A stretch of 64,000 nucleotides of DNA from Balneolaceae bacterium (GTDB taxonomy: Bacteria > Bacteroidota > Rhodothermia > Balneolales > Balneolaceae). The stretch spans positions 38,931 to 102,930 of the forward strand of contig JAXHMK010000017.1 of assembly GCA_034521495.1 (NCBI GenBank). The letters run 5' to 3'. Of this stretch, positions 37,275 through 46,056 are shown one piece after another. The position numbers were made by a program, and so were the translations under genes. The stretch's first letter is position 1, and every line of letters begins with the position of its first letter. Under the pieces are notes generated by a model. That model was not told the DNA's origin. It saw only the letters and a program-made list of their open reading frames with translations, and searched no databases.

Positions 37275-37667
37275 CGTACATGCCTCCCAAAAGCGTTATA
37301 AAGGTATTACTTGATTCTGTTAGTTATCCACACGGCAAATGTGCCTCTTTTTTGAAGCACGAACCAAAATGTGAATTTCTGCCTCACAAATCAAAAAAAT
37401 GTTGGTTAGTTTTGAAAAAGTTATCCACATTTCTATAAACGAGATAAATATATGGCAGACAGTGTTTTATAACCTTTGTATTAGAATTGTAAAATATCAC
37501 TTGACAACACGTAACATTTACATAACACTGATATAACATTAATTCTAACTAAATAAAATTTTTTAAAAAACTTTTCCACAAGTTATCCACAAATAAAATT
37601 TAGCTTGTACAGCCGGGCAGATCTCCCAAAATAAAACATGAAAAGCAAATAGTATTATCCTAATATT
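37275..37667. other. Candidate chromosomal origin (oriC) with DnaA boxes
   Basis: Three exact TTATCCACA boxes lie at 37324-37332, 37421-37429 and 37583-37591, plus a TTTTCCACA near match at 37572-37580, all in the same orientation. Between them, 37440-37570 is strongly AT-rich and could serve as the unwinding element. dnaA starts at the left edge and prmC ends at the right edge. A possible dnaA promoter on the minus strand has TTGTCA (37502-37507) and TCTAAT (37480-37485) with a 16-base spacer. The combination is what a bacterial origin next to dnaA normally shows; strand-skew was not computed. Confidence 0.8.
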
Positions 37668-38531
37668 TTAGAAGGATGCAACCACAAATCGGGGATTTTG
37701 ATCCAGGTCTTTAAAGAGGCGGGCACTGGTAAATTTTTGGCTGGCTATTTCACGTACAGTTTTAGCTGTTTTATCATTGCACTCCAGGTAAAGTTTTGCT
37801 TTATGTGAAGATGCAAAGTTTACGATAGCAGAATAAAGTTCAAGAGGTTTTTCATGAAAGAGGGCAAGTGGCGGTTCATGATCCGTCACCTGTTTGTGCA
37901 TCTCATCTTTTTCGCTTTCGGTAATGTAGGGCGGATTGGAAATGATAATATCCCAGGATTTCTGATAAGCGTCAGGCAGCCTGTTCAATTCTAAGATATT
38001 TGCCTGGAAAAAATCGACATTCACATCGTTCAACTCTGCATTTTTCTGAGCTTGCTTTACAGCTTTTTCGGATAGATCAAAACCGGCGCAGTACCATGCA
38101 GGATATTTTTGTTTGATGGCAATTGGAATGCAACCACTCCCTGTTCCAATATCAAGAAGATTTAATTTTTCCTCTTTCTGATCCTGGAAATGTTCGAAAA
38201 GCAGATCTACAAGCTGCTCCGTTTCAATCCGGGGAATCAAAACATTCGGATCAACAGAAATAGTGGCCCCCATGAACTGGGCAGTACCGGTAATGTATTG
38301 GAGAGGTTCGTATGCGGCCCGGCGTTTTACAAGCGGACGAATTTTGTCAAGCTCATCACTGGAAAGAGGGCGTTCAAATTGCAGATAAAGATCCAGCCTT
38401 TTACAGTCTAAAACCTCAGCTACAATCCATTCGATGCTTAATCTTGGATCGGGCACGTGTTTTTTCTTAAAATAGTCTGTTGCCCATTCGAGCATGGACA
38501 ACACCGTCCATACCCGGTCAGATCCATTCAT
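37668..38531 (-). CDS. prmC: Release factor glutamine methyltransferase
   Basis: This 287-residue SAM-dependent enzyme methylates the GGQ glutamine of peptide-chain release factors. It has an N-terminal helical domain with PLQYITGTAQFMG, then a Rossmann methyltransferase with LDIGTGSGCIPIAI (SAM site) and the catalytic ISNPPYI at about residue 185. It starts 11 bases after the unknown 132-residue gene, so they probably share a promoter. It ends at the edge of the candidate origin. Confidence 0.95.
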   Translation of the reverse strand: MNGSDRVWTVLSMLEWATDYFKKKHVPDPRLSIEWIVAEVLDCKRLDLYLQFERPLSSDELDKIRPLVKRRAAYEPLQYITGTAQFMGATISVDPNVLIPRIETEQLVDLLFEHFQDQKEEKLNLLDIGTGSGCIPIAIKQKYPAWYCAGFDLSEKAVKQAQKNAELNDVNVDFFQANILELNRLPDAYQKSWDIIISNPPYITESEKDEMHKQVTDHEPPLALFHEKPLELYSAIVNFASSHKAKLYLECNDKTAKTVREIASQKFTSARLFKDLDQNPRFVVASF

Positions 38532-38542
38532 AAAAAGTATTC

Positions 38543-38941
38543 TTAACTTTCGTCTTCGCTTTCAGCGGGTTCGTCTTCGTCAACTTCTTCCTGTAAAGAA
38601 AGTCCAAATCGTTTGGAGAAGTCCATGATAAAATCAACAAGATCCGATTCCACATTTTTTTCTTCGGTAAGAGAACTGCCGCGAAAGCCCATACGTCCAC
38701 CCGCTTTCTTCATCTCTATGCGGTTATGTTCGTTTGTGCATTCTATAATGCAGGTAACGGTGATTGTTGCATTAATTTGTTTTTCGAACTGTTCGTAAAC
38801 GGCCACAAAAACCTGGTCGCTGCCTTCGGTAGCATCATACTTATACAGGTATTTTGGTTCCTGGTCTTCAAACAATTTTAACGGTAATCTACGAAGGGTC
38901 TCTTTGGGACCGTAGACAAGATATTTAGTAACTGTACTCAT
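38543..38941 (-). CDS. Conserved hypothetical protein with acidic C-terminus
   Basis: This 132-residue soluble protein has alternating strands and helices: TVTKYLVYGPKETLRRLPLKLF, then beta-rich VFVAVYEQFEKQINATITVTCIIE. It ends in a tail rich in Glu and Asp. I do not recognise the family. It is upstream of prmC in a likely operon, and the small fold with a central sheet could bind another protein, but no function is claimed. Confidence 0.7.
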   Translation of the reverse strand: MSTVTKYLVYGPKETLRRLPLKLFEDQEPKYLYKYDATEGSDQVFVAVYEQFEKQINATITVTCIIECTNEHNRIEMKKAGGRMGFRGSSLTEEKNVESDLVDFIMDFSKRFGLSLQEEVDEDEPAESEDES

Positions 38942-39137
38942 ATTTATAGAAATCCCTGTTGAATTGAAAAAAAAGGCAAAATTTCAGCAGGAATAAAAGC
39001 CTTAATTTAACAATTGTCAAATTTGTATTGGAAAGAATATTGCAACAAGCAAGTGTACTTTAATTATTTTATACTTTTTTGATGCAATGCCGAAGTTAGT
39101 ATTTACGTTATGAAAACAAATGGATAAATTTCTTCAT

Positions 39138-39977
39138 ATGAAAAAATCGTTTTTATACCTGCTATTTTTTAGTCTTGCATTTATTATTTCTACACCGGCT
39201 TACTTAAATGCTCAAACCACAGAGCCAGAAGTTCAAGAGGTTGTTCGAAACCTATCTAACATTCAGAGTGAATACGATTCTGGTTTTGGTTTTAATGTAG
39301 TCATGAACAATTTTGGTTTTGGTTTGGGAGGAGAGTTCCGCAAAGTTGTAGCTCCCAGTACCGAAATAATGGCCAGCTTGCGAGTGGGGGGATTGAGAGA
39401 TGCGAGTGAACAAACCTTTACCGATTATTTCTTTGGCCAGCAGATTATACCGAACAAATACCAGCGGGCATTTGCTTTTCCATTATTACTGGGAATCAGG
39501 CACCGGTTATTCTCAAATATTATTCAGGAAGATTATAGGTTTTTCCTCAGCGCTTCTATAGGTCCGGTGGCTTCATTTTCCTATCCTTATTTTGAGGATA
39601 ATAACAATAATGGATACCGCGAGCAGTTTAGCAACTATTTTGAGCCTGTTAATGATATACTTTCCGGGTGGAATCAGGGAGATTGGCATTTAGGCGGAAC
39701 CGGCGAAATGAAAATCGGACTGGATATCGGTGGAAATTTTGCAAGATTAAATTCCATAGAGTTTGGTTACTATTTCTACTATTACCCTGATGGGATACAG
39801 ATAATGATGCCGAACCAACCTGTCACACAATTCAACAGGGAAACCGGCAGGCAAGATTTTGTTGTAATAACCGATCCGGAAACCGGCGAACAAACGCTTG
39901 AGCTGGAGCCATTCTTTGATGCTCAGAAATTTTTCGGATCACCCCAGATCACCTTTACGTTCGGCTGGTTGTGGTAG
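39138..39977 (+). CDS. Secreted outer-membrane beta-barrel protein
   Basis: This 279-residue protein begins with a signal peptide (MKKSFLYLLFFSLAF... ending LNAQ). The ATG at 39138 is preferred over one six codons upstream because it starts at the lysines. The rest has amphipathic, aromatic-rich strands (FGFNVVMNNFGFGLGGEFRKV, IEFGYYFYYYPDG) and ends TFTFGWLW, an aromatic C-terminus typical of barrels. Asn/Asp-rich EDNNNNGYREQ could be a surface loop. No known family was recognised. A hairpin terminator follows. Confidence 0.75.
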   Translation: MKKSFLYLLFFSLAFIISTPAYLNAQTTEPEVQEVVRNLSNIQSEYDSGFGFNVVMNNFGFGLGGEFRKVVAPSTEIMASLRVGGLRDASEQTFTDYFFGQQIIPNKYQRAFAFPLLLGIRHRLFSNIIQEDYRFFLSASIGPVASFSYPYFEDNNNNGYREQFSNYFEPVNDILSGWNQGDWHLGGTGEMKIGLDIGGNFARLNSIEFGYYFYYYPDGIQIMMPNQPVTQFNRETGRQDFVVITDPETGEQTLELEPFFDAQKFFGSPQITFTFGWLW

Positions 39978-40029
39978 AGATATTGCCTTTCTATAGGTCG
40001 TAATTTTTGATGATTTCTGATAGAGTAGC

Positions 40030-40060
40030 TCGCCTGCCGATTGCATTTTTCGGCTGGCGA
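40030..40060 (+). terminator. Hairpin after the outer-membrane protein gene
   Basis: TCGCCTGCCGA and TCGGCTGGCGA pair at 10 of 11 positions around a T-rich loop, about 50 bases after the stop. No strong U-tract follows, so termination is probable but not certain. Confidence 0.5.
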
Positions 40061-40200
40061 ATCCCATTCTCTTTATACTATAATTTATTTCAGGAATTCA
40101 GTAGCCGCGACAGACTCTGAGCCGAAAACTATTCATCTTTCCCACTTTATGCTAACTGTATTTAACAGTACATTACAGTGATGCAAATTTAACTAACTAA

Positions 40201-41496
<1,296 letters not shown>

Positions 41497-41540
41497 AAAC
41501 AGTCGTGAGTCTTGAGATTCGAGTCGTGAGGAATTTTAAG

Positions 41541-41565
41541 TAGGCCGGTCAGCTTGCCCGGCCTA
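41541..41565 (+). terminator. Enolase terminator hairpin
   Basis: TAGGCCGG (41541-41548) and CCGGCCTA (41558-41565) form a perfect 8-bp stem with a 9-base loop, followed by TTATTTCC. It lies 45 bases after the eno stop. Confidence 0.75.
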
Positions 41566-41675
41566 TTATTTCCTATATTTCAAATTAATTCATTCTTTGA
41601 ATTCTATTTGTTGGGTAACGGACAGGCTGTCCGTTGTACTTGTACTCAAGACTCACTTCTCAAACCTCATCATGA

Positions 41676-42806
41676 ATGCGCATCAATCGATTAAAACTTC
41701 AATATTTTCGAAATCACGAAGAGACTGAAGTTGAATTTGCACCCCATCTGAACCTGTTTACGGGTCCAAATGGCGCAGGCAAAACGAACTTGATTGACGC
41801 CATTCATTATCTCTGTATGACCCGAAGTTTTGTGGCTTCGAGTGATCGGTATGTAGCCCATCAAGACGAAAAATATTTTATGATTGATGGGGATTTTGAA
41901 GGTGAAATTCGTTCATCATTCAAAGTAAGTTGCAGCTATTCGCGGGGAGAGGGAAAAAAGATTTTTGTAAACGACAGTCCGTTGGATCGCCTCTCTGATC
42001 TGATCGGTATGATACCGGTAGTGGTGTTAAGCCCGGAAGATCGTAAGTTGACCAGTGAGGGCCCTGCCGAGCGGCGAACGTTTCTCGATAGTATGATCAG
42101 CCAGATATCACCGAAGTATTTGCGGGATCTGATTAAGTTCAGGAAAATCAGAAAGCAGAGAAATAAACTTCTGCAGGAATATCACGGACCGCTTTCAATG
42201 CTCAAATCATATTTGGAGCCCTGGGATGTTCAGCTTGCAGAAACGGGTGCTGCTATCATCCTAAAACGGGCTGAAGTGCTGGAGAAGTTCAGGGAGTACC
42301 TGGCCATACAGTATGTGAGCATTACCGGGCTGAATTTAAAACCATCACTGCGATATGAATCGATCTGCGAGGAGTACGAATCATATGAGCAGATTCGTGG
42401 TGTATATGAAAATCAGATTGAAAGCAATTTCGAAAAAGAAGCGGAACGCGAACAAACTATTATCGGGCCGCACCGAGATGAAGTTGTTTTTTACCTGGGC
42501 GATATTGAACTTCGTAATTACGGATCACAAGGGCAGCACCGGCTGTTTTCTATGGCGCTGAAGATGGCACAACTATTTTATTATTCTGATGAGTTAGATG
42601 ATCTGCCCATTATGTTGCTTGACGATGTATTTGGAAATTTGGATCAACAAAAAATTGATGTAATTACCGAAGCACTGACGAAACACTCGGGACAGACGTT
42701 TATAACATCAGCGTCGGAGCGCCCTTTTGATAAAAAAATGTTTGAAAGTATTGAACAAAATGCGTGGTTTACGGTAGAAAATGGAACAGTAAGCAGTAAA
42801 TTCTGA
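41676..42806 (+). CDS. recF: DNA replication and repair protein RecF
   Basis: This 376-residue SMC-like ATPase loads RecA at gaps with RecO/RecR. It has LKLQYFRNH at the start, Walker A GPNGAGKT at residues 30-37, a QISPKYLRDL helical region, the ABC signature in SQGQHRLFSMALKMAQ, and Walker B PIMLLDDVFGNLD. It is about 4.4 kb from dnaA, not in the classic dnaA-dnaN-recF row. It leads a short operon with the DUF721 and YbbR genes; only one base separates recF from the next start. Confidence 0.95.
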   Translation: MRINRLKLQYFRNHEETEVEFAPHLNLFTGPNGAGKTNLIDAIHYLCMTRSFVASSDRYVAHQDEKYFMIDGDFEGEIRSSFKVSCSYSRGEGKKIFVNDSPLDRLSDLIGMIPVVVLSPEDRKLTSEGPAERRTFLDSMISQISPKYLRDLIKFRKIRKQRNKLLQEYHGPLSMLKSYLEPWDVQLAETGAAIILKRAEVLEKFREYLAIQYVSITGLNLKPSLRYESICEEYESYEQIRGVYENQIESNFEKEAEREQTIIGPHRDEVVFYLGDIELRNYGSQGQHRLFSMALKMAQLFYYSDELDDLPIMLLDDVFGNLDQQKIDVITEALTKHSGQTFITSASERPFDKKMFESIEQNAWFTVENGTVSSKF

Positions 42807-42807
42807 T

Positions 42808-43104
42808 ATGGCATTCGGAAGAAAACCCAAATCACTGGAAAAACTTCTGCGCGAGTTTATGGATAAGATTCCGCAGAAAACAGAGCTGAAGCGCGGTCTT
42901 GTTCTTCATTACTGGCCGGAAGTGGTAGGAGAAAATATCAATTCTGTTACAGAAAAGGTTAAATTTGAGGGTTCAAAACTTATTGTAATTGTAAAAAATG
43001 AAGCATGGAGATACGAGATTCATTCTAACCGTTACTCAATTGCAAAACGGTTGAATGATAAAGTGAATGCAAAAGTGGTAAAAGATATCGTTGTTCGAAC
43101 ATGA
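42808..43104 (+). CDS. DUF721/DciA-family helicase-loader homologue
   Basis: This 98-residue protein matches the DUF721 (DciA) fold: an N-terminal helix pair (KSLEKLLREFMDKIP), the conserved HYWPEVVGENI block, then a KH-like beta-alpha region with LIVIVKNEAWRYEIHSN. DciA is the ancestral loader of the replicative helicase DnaB in bacteria without DnaC or DnaI. Placement directly behind recF and near the origin fits that role. Homology is clear; loader function is taken from the family. Confidence 0.88.
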   Translation: MAFGRKPKSLEKLLREFMDKIPQKTELKRGLVLHYWPEVVGENINSVTEKVKFEGSKLIVIVKNEAWRYEIHSNRYSIAKRLNDKVNAKVVKDIVVRT

Positions 43105-43130
43105 AATAATTGCACATATTTGCAGGTAAG

Positions 43131-44138
43131 ATGAGTTACTTTAATTCCATAACAGAGTGGGTTCGTGGTTTATTCTCAGATGAAGGAGGTATAGGAGGGG
43201 AGGGTTCCGATATTGATCAATCTGAAAAACGCGAGAAGATTATAGCCTTTAGCATTGCGTTTTTTATATCCGTCTGCCTTTGGTTTATTGTGAATTTAAG
43301 CCGGGATTTTAATGTAACCATCCAGGTGCCGATCCAGGTGGCGAATGTGCCCGAAAATGAGATTGTAAGCAGTGAAATTCCTGAAGCTGCAACGGTAAAT
43401 ATATCTGGCGAAGGGTGGAATATTATCCCCGTTTATAACAATCCTCCTCGCCTGTTGGTTACAGCTCAAACCGAAGATGTAAACCTGTCTGAACAGTTAA
43501 GAAATCAAATCAATGCTTTTTCCGACCTGAATATTATCCAGGTGCAGCCTGCACAAATTTCTATTGAAACCGAAGAAAAGGCAACTAAAAAGGTACCGAT
43601 TGTAAGTAATGTTCAATTGAATTTAAGAGAGCAATTCAGACTTTTACATGACCCGGAAATTACACCAGATAGTGTAACCATTTCCGGCACTGCTTCCGCA
43701 ATTGATTCTGTTACTGAATGGCAAACGAAAAAGGTTCAACTGGATGCTCTTAATGGTGATATTCAGCGAGATGTAGAACTTGAAGAACCGGGTTCAGGCT
43801 TAAGCCTGGAAATAGAAGCAGTGAATTTCCAGGTTCAGGTAGCTGAATTTACGGAGGCAGAAGTTCGTGTACCCATACGTACCGTTAATCTCCCTGCCGG
43901 GCGGGCCGTTACCTATAATCCATCCGCTATAACGGTTCGGTTTGATGTTCCCCTCAATCAATATTCACAAATCCGGGATTCACGGCCTTTTCGGGCGTAT
44001 GTTGATTATTCAGTGATTGAGCAGGATGATTCGGGCCGTGTGGAACCGGAAATTGAGATTGTAAATGAAGATTTCAACATCCGAATTCGAAGCTTTCAAC
44101 CGGAAAGAGTTTCCTACTTTAGAATTGTGCCTGAATAG
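43131..44138 (+). CDS. YbbR-domain membrane-anchored protein
   Basis: This 335-residue protein has one N-terminal transmembrane helix (IAFSIAFFISVCLWFIVNL) and tandem YbbR-like beta domains outside the membrane (QVPIQVANVPENEI, VPIVSNVQLNLREQFR with PDSVTISGTASAIDSV). The ATG at 43131 has AGGTAAG in front and is favoured over a TTG at 43110. In Firmicutes YbbR (CdaR) regulates the diadenylate cyclase CdaA; no cdaA is present here. It is the last gene of the recF operon, followed by a hairpin. Confidence 0.88.
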   Translation: MSYFNSITEWVRGLFSDEGGIGGEGSDIDQSEKREKIIAFSIAFFISVCLWFIVNLSRDFNVTIQVPIQVANVPENEIVSSEIPEAATVNISGEGWNIIPVYNNPPRLLVTAQTEDVNLSEQLRNQINAFSDLNIIQVQPAQISIETEEKATKKVPIVSNVQLNLREQFRLLHDPEITPDSVTISGTASAIDSVTEWQTKKVQLDALNGDIQRDVELEEPGSGLSLEIEAVNFQVQVAEFTEAEVRVPIRTVNLPAGRAVTYNPSAITVRFDVPLNQYSQIRDSRPFRAYVDYSVIEQDDSGRVEPEIEIVNEDFNIRIRSFQPERVSYFRIVPE

Positions 44139-44145
44139 AAGCTGA

Positions 44146-44205
44146 GTCATCCGATGATTATAATCGGAAATTGTACTGATCAAGCTATCTCACTCATCGG
44201 ATGAC
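44146..44205 (+). terminator. Hairpin after the YbbR gene
   Basis: GTCATCCGATGA (44146-44157) and TCATCGGATGAC (44194-44205) are a perfect 12-bp inverted repeat. A pyrimidine-rich stretch follows. It lies just after the recF-operon stop. Confidence 0.6.
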
Positions 44206-44278
44206 TTCTATAATCTCTCCTTTCCGCACTTCCCGATGCAAAATATGGGTACGTGTTTAGCGGTTTGAGTCAAACAAC

Positions 44279-44363
44279 CTGACAGAACGCCGTGCTTTTC
44301 GGTTCCTGTCAGTTGTGGGATAAGGCATTCCCCTCGAAAACCGGCCAACGCGACTCTGACAGG
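44279..44363. repeat. CTGACAG/CTGTCAG hairpins
   Basis: CTGACAG at 44279-44285 pairs with CTGTCAG at 44306-44312, and a further CTGACAGG lies at about 44356. The segment lies between the convergent YbbR and ispH genes and has no coding content. Confidence 0.55.
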
Positions 44364-44412
44364 AGCTATCGCACTGCCAAGGTAAATACATACAAAAATT
44401 GTCTCCTGAAAT

Positions 44413-45663
44413 TTAATTCTCAGCTTCAACAGTTTCATCAAACGGGCTGAGAACGTCCTCAATGGATCGGGCATTCGGGAAAAACTCAAGCAGTTCCAAT
44501 AGCACCTCATCTACCAATACATCCGGGCAGGAGGCCCCCGATGTAAGTGCAATACGAAGAGTAGGCTGATCTACGGGCAGCCAGTTATTTGTGACAAGCA
44601 TCTCCTTTTTCCACTGATTGAAATGGCGAATTCGTTCAGGTGATTCAAACTCACTTGCATCCCGAATATGGTATGTGGGGCAATGATCCTCAAGAATTTC
44701 AACAAGATGCATGGTGTTGGACGAGTTATATCCCCCCACTACAATTGCTAAATCCGGTTCTGCCTTTGCCAATGCATAGGTAGCCGACTGATTTTCGTTT
44801 GTAGCATAACAGAGTGTATCGGAAGTATCTGCAAAATGATCGAGAACATTACTTTCGCCAAAGCGTTTGGCGGCAGCCTCTTTCAGGATCTCCATCACTT
44901 CCTGTGTTTCTGTAGCAAGCATGGTAGTTTGATTGATGACGCCAAAGTACTCAAGATCTACCAGCGGATTGAATCCATCGGTGCTCTTATGCCCGAAATG
45001 AGTTTCAAAATCTTCAAGAGGCCTCTTTTCTGTCATGATATCTGCAAGGATTTGGGCTTCTTCCGGATTTAAAACAATCACCACGGGGGAGTGATTTGCA
45101 CTGTGAGAAAATGTTGCCCGTGTCTCTTCGTGCCGATGTTTTCCGTGAACTACCAGGCTGTAACCTTTTTTACCAAGCTGGCTTCCCCGATTCCAAACTT
45201 TTTCTACAAACGGGCAGGTGGTGTTGTATTCATACGGATCAATACCTTGCTTTTTTAGCTTCTCCTGGATTTCGAGTGTGGTTCCAAAAGCCGGCACGAT
45301 TACAATATCATCCGAGTCGAGTGACTCTATTGGGATATTTTCTGATCCGTCTGTTTCAAAAAGAAACTTTACACCTTTTTCCTGAAGGTCTTCATTTACG
45401 GTGGGATTGTGAATCATTTCACTTAGAAGATAGATCTCCTGATCAGGATTTTGTTCAACCGTTTTATAGGCGATATCGATAGCATTTTCCACACCGTAGC
45501 AAAACCCAAAATGCCTGGGGATCAAAAAAGAAACCGGGCCAAAATTAAGAGTTGTTGGAGTGAGATCTTTTTTCCGGGGGTCGGTAATTTTGTTAGCCTC
45601 CTTCACCTTTCGGATCACAGGAGATTGGTACATTACAGGGATGTCGAATTTTTTGCGTGCCAT
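44413..45663 (-). CDS. ispH: 4-hydroxy-3-methylbut-2-enyl diphosphate reductase
   Basis: This 416-residue iron-sulfur enzyme performs the last step of the MEP isoprenoid pathway, giving IPP and DMAPP. The three cluster cysteines are Cys55 (HFGFCYGVENA), Cys150 (NTTCPFVEKVW) and Cys379 (SGASCPD). HGKHRHEETRAT carries an active-site His. The protein is about 100 residues longer than the E. coli form and resembles the longer plant/cyanobacterial type in the FVEKVWN and HEETRAT regions. It stands alone. Confidence 0.94.
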   Translation of the reverse strand: MARKKFDIPVMYQSPVIRKVKEANKITDPRKKDLTPTTLNFGPVSFLIPRHFGFCYGVENAIDIAYKTVEQNPDQEIYLLSEMIHNPTVNEDLQEKGVKFLFETDGSENIPIESLDSDDIVIVPAFGTTLEIQEKLKKQGIDPYEYNTTCPFVEKVWNRGSQLGKKGYSLVVHGKHRHEETRATFSHSANHSPVVIVLNPEEAQILADIMTEKRPLEDFETHFGHKSTDGFNPLVDLEYFGVINQTTMLATETQEVMEILKEAAAKRFGESNVLDHFADTSDTLCYATNENQSATYALAKAEPDLAIVVGGYNSSNTMHLVEILEDHCPTYHIRDASEFESPERIRHFNQWKKEMLVTNNWLPVDQPTLRIALTSGASCPDVLVDEVLLELLEFFPNARSIEDVLSPFDETVEAEN

Positions 45664-45722
45664 GAAATGAATTTAATCAAAGGTGGTTTAATTCCCCGAC
45701 CCTCTGGGTCGGAAAAAAGATA

Positions 45723-45932
45723 AAAGTCCCCCTTCGAAGGGGGAAGCGAACGGAGTGAGCTGGGGGATGATGTTCTGAGTTTTGAATTGACCAAGTCTTG
45801 GTTCTGAAGCATAAATGATCATCCCCCATTGCCCCCTTCGAAGGGGGACACTTCACAATAAGTGCATAAATTGTTAAAAAAATTTGGATTATAAGTTGAT
45901 ACCTCGTAGGCTCTGCCCCGAGGTAGTTCATT
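45723..45932. repeat. Mosaic palindromic repeat, copy 2
   Basis: This segment matches 14900-15146 in the same orientation, from AAAGTCCCCCTTCGAAGGGGG to the shared TACCTCG...CGAGGTAGTTCATT end. It lacks the 40-base insert of copy 1. The two GGGGG-containing arms are inverted, so it can form a long hairpin. The remaining bases to 46056 show nothing recognisable. Confidence 0.8.
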
Positions 45933-46056
45933 CTTTGTCAGATTAACGAGTAAAGATAAGGAATGTTTGGAAGTAACATAGCTGAGCGGGGAAAGATTCA
46001 GCGATGAATGAATTCAATTTGAGTCCTATTGAAATCTTAAGATTCAAGACTCCGTT

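Noticed and set aside
45677..45931. Open frame of 84 codons on the minus strand
   Set aside because: It is contained in the second copy of the mosaic repeat; no protein family is visible.
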